This document shows, piece by piece, positions 63,805-64,000 of a stretch of DNA of 64,000 bases. The notes below the pieces were generated by a model, which did no database searches, was not told the origin of the DNA, and saw nothing but the letters and a program-made list of their open reading frames with translations. Every line of letters starts with the position of its first letter. The stretch's first letter is position 1. The stretch lies in contig NZ_JAKZHV010000008.1 in NCBI RefSeq assembly GCF_022568835.1, positions 1-64,000 of the forward strand. Direction: 5' to 3'. Both the position numbers and the translations under genes were made by a program. This stretch comes from Arsenicicoccus piscis (GTDB lineage Bacteria > Actinomycetota > Actinomycetes > Actinomycetales > Dermatophilaceae).

Positions 63805-64000
63805 ATGACCGTCTCGCTTGGCATGCCCGGGACTCCGGCACCAGTCCTCGCCCCCCGTCGCAAGACCCACCAGATCCACGTCGGCAAGGTGGGGGTGGGC
63901 AGCGACTACCCGGTCTCGGTCCAGTCGATGACGACGACGCTGACCGCCGACGTCAACACCACGCTGCAGCAGATCGCCGAGCTCACCGCTGCCGGCTGCG
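63805..64000 (+). CDS. ispG: 4-hydroxy-3-methylbut-2-enyl diphosphate synthase, 5' part
   Basis: The first 65 residues of IspG/GcpE, continuing past the window edge. [20 protein letters not shown] followed by [20 protein letters not shown] is the characteristic start. It is the [4Fe-4S] MEP-pathway enzyme that makes HMBPP. It belongs functionally with dxr 4 kb upstream, but a peptidase gene and its own promoter now separate them. Confidence 0.93.
   Translation, partial: MTVSLGMPGTPAPVLAPRRKTHQIHVGKVGVGSDYPVSVQSMTTTLTADVNTTLQQIAELTAAGC

Overview
The window is high-GC DNA in which almost every gene uses G/C-ending codons and many start at GTG or TTG. Gene content points to an actinobacterium: a GlgE-pathway operon, a Rip1-type protease next to dxr, GatCAB, a UvrD2-type helicase remnant, and a CPWA-type quinone reductase normally paired with mycothiol. 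I would guess Micrococcales (Intrasporangiaceae/Dermatophilaceae-like), but the family is inference.

Layout. 0-1.6 kb is wreckage: a 5'-truncated, multiply frameshifted uvrD2 (minus) abutting the tail of a methylmalonyl-CoA-mutase-like gene (plus). 1.7-9.98 kb carries a lipoprotein, a thioredoxin/TPR co-chaperone, a dead MFS transporter, the operon inositol-phosphatase-family / phosphopantetheinyl transferase / unknown, a broken phospholipase D, a luciferase-like monooxygenase and a GNAT. 9.98-24.9 kb is a glucan block: pgm, a secreted lipase, then glgE-treS-(mak::glgB) and glgX, with a broken phosphodiester glycosidase between glgE and glgX. 24.9-30.5 kb has a YbjN-like protein, etfBA, a Gfo/Idh/MocA oxidoreductase and a YgiB/YgiC/DUF350-like operon. 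30.5-32.7 kb is an island of mobile-element and toxin-antitoxin fragments. 32.7-44.4 kb is core: CPWA reductase, cysteine desulfurase-mnmA-metE-like, shikimate dehydrogenase, MazG-like, ligA, gatCAB. 44.4-47.8 kb holds a frameshifted AbiEi/DUF559-type gene, a 30-bp tandem repeat, DUF937 and LOG proteins. 47.9-55.1 kb has a propionyl/acetyl-CoA synthetase, a polyamine-type ABC operon (potDABC) and an AEC carrier. 55.4-59.9 kb is a compact PelG/PelF/glycoside-hydrolase operon. 59.9-64 kb is dxr-rip1, an interposed M14 peptidase, a 19-bp repeat and the start of ispG.

How the parts fit. GlgE, TreS, maltokinase and GlgB form the trehalose-to-alpha-glucan route (trehalose to maltose, to maltose-1-phosphate, to linear glucan, to branched glucan). 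GlgX debranches and Pgm links it to glucose phosphates. Here maltokinase and branching enzyme are one polypeptide. Two near-identical palindromes precede etfBA and the secreted lipase, suggesting one regulator for lipid release and oxidation. About nineteen transcription-unit-leading genes have an xAxxxT hexamer ending 6-7 nt before the start codon, the signature of leaderless transcription, whereas operon-internal genes are joined by ATGA/GTGA overlaps.

The most notable general feature is selective decay. Accessory genes carry frameshifts, stops and internal deletions, while the essential genes around them (ligA, gatCAB, dxr, mnmA) are intact.
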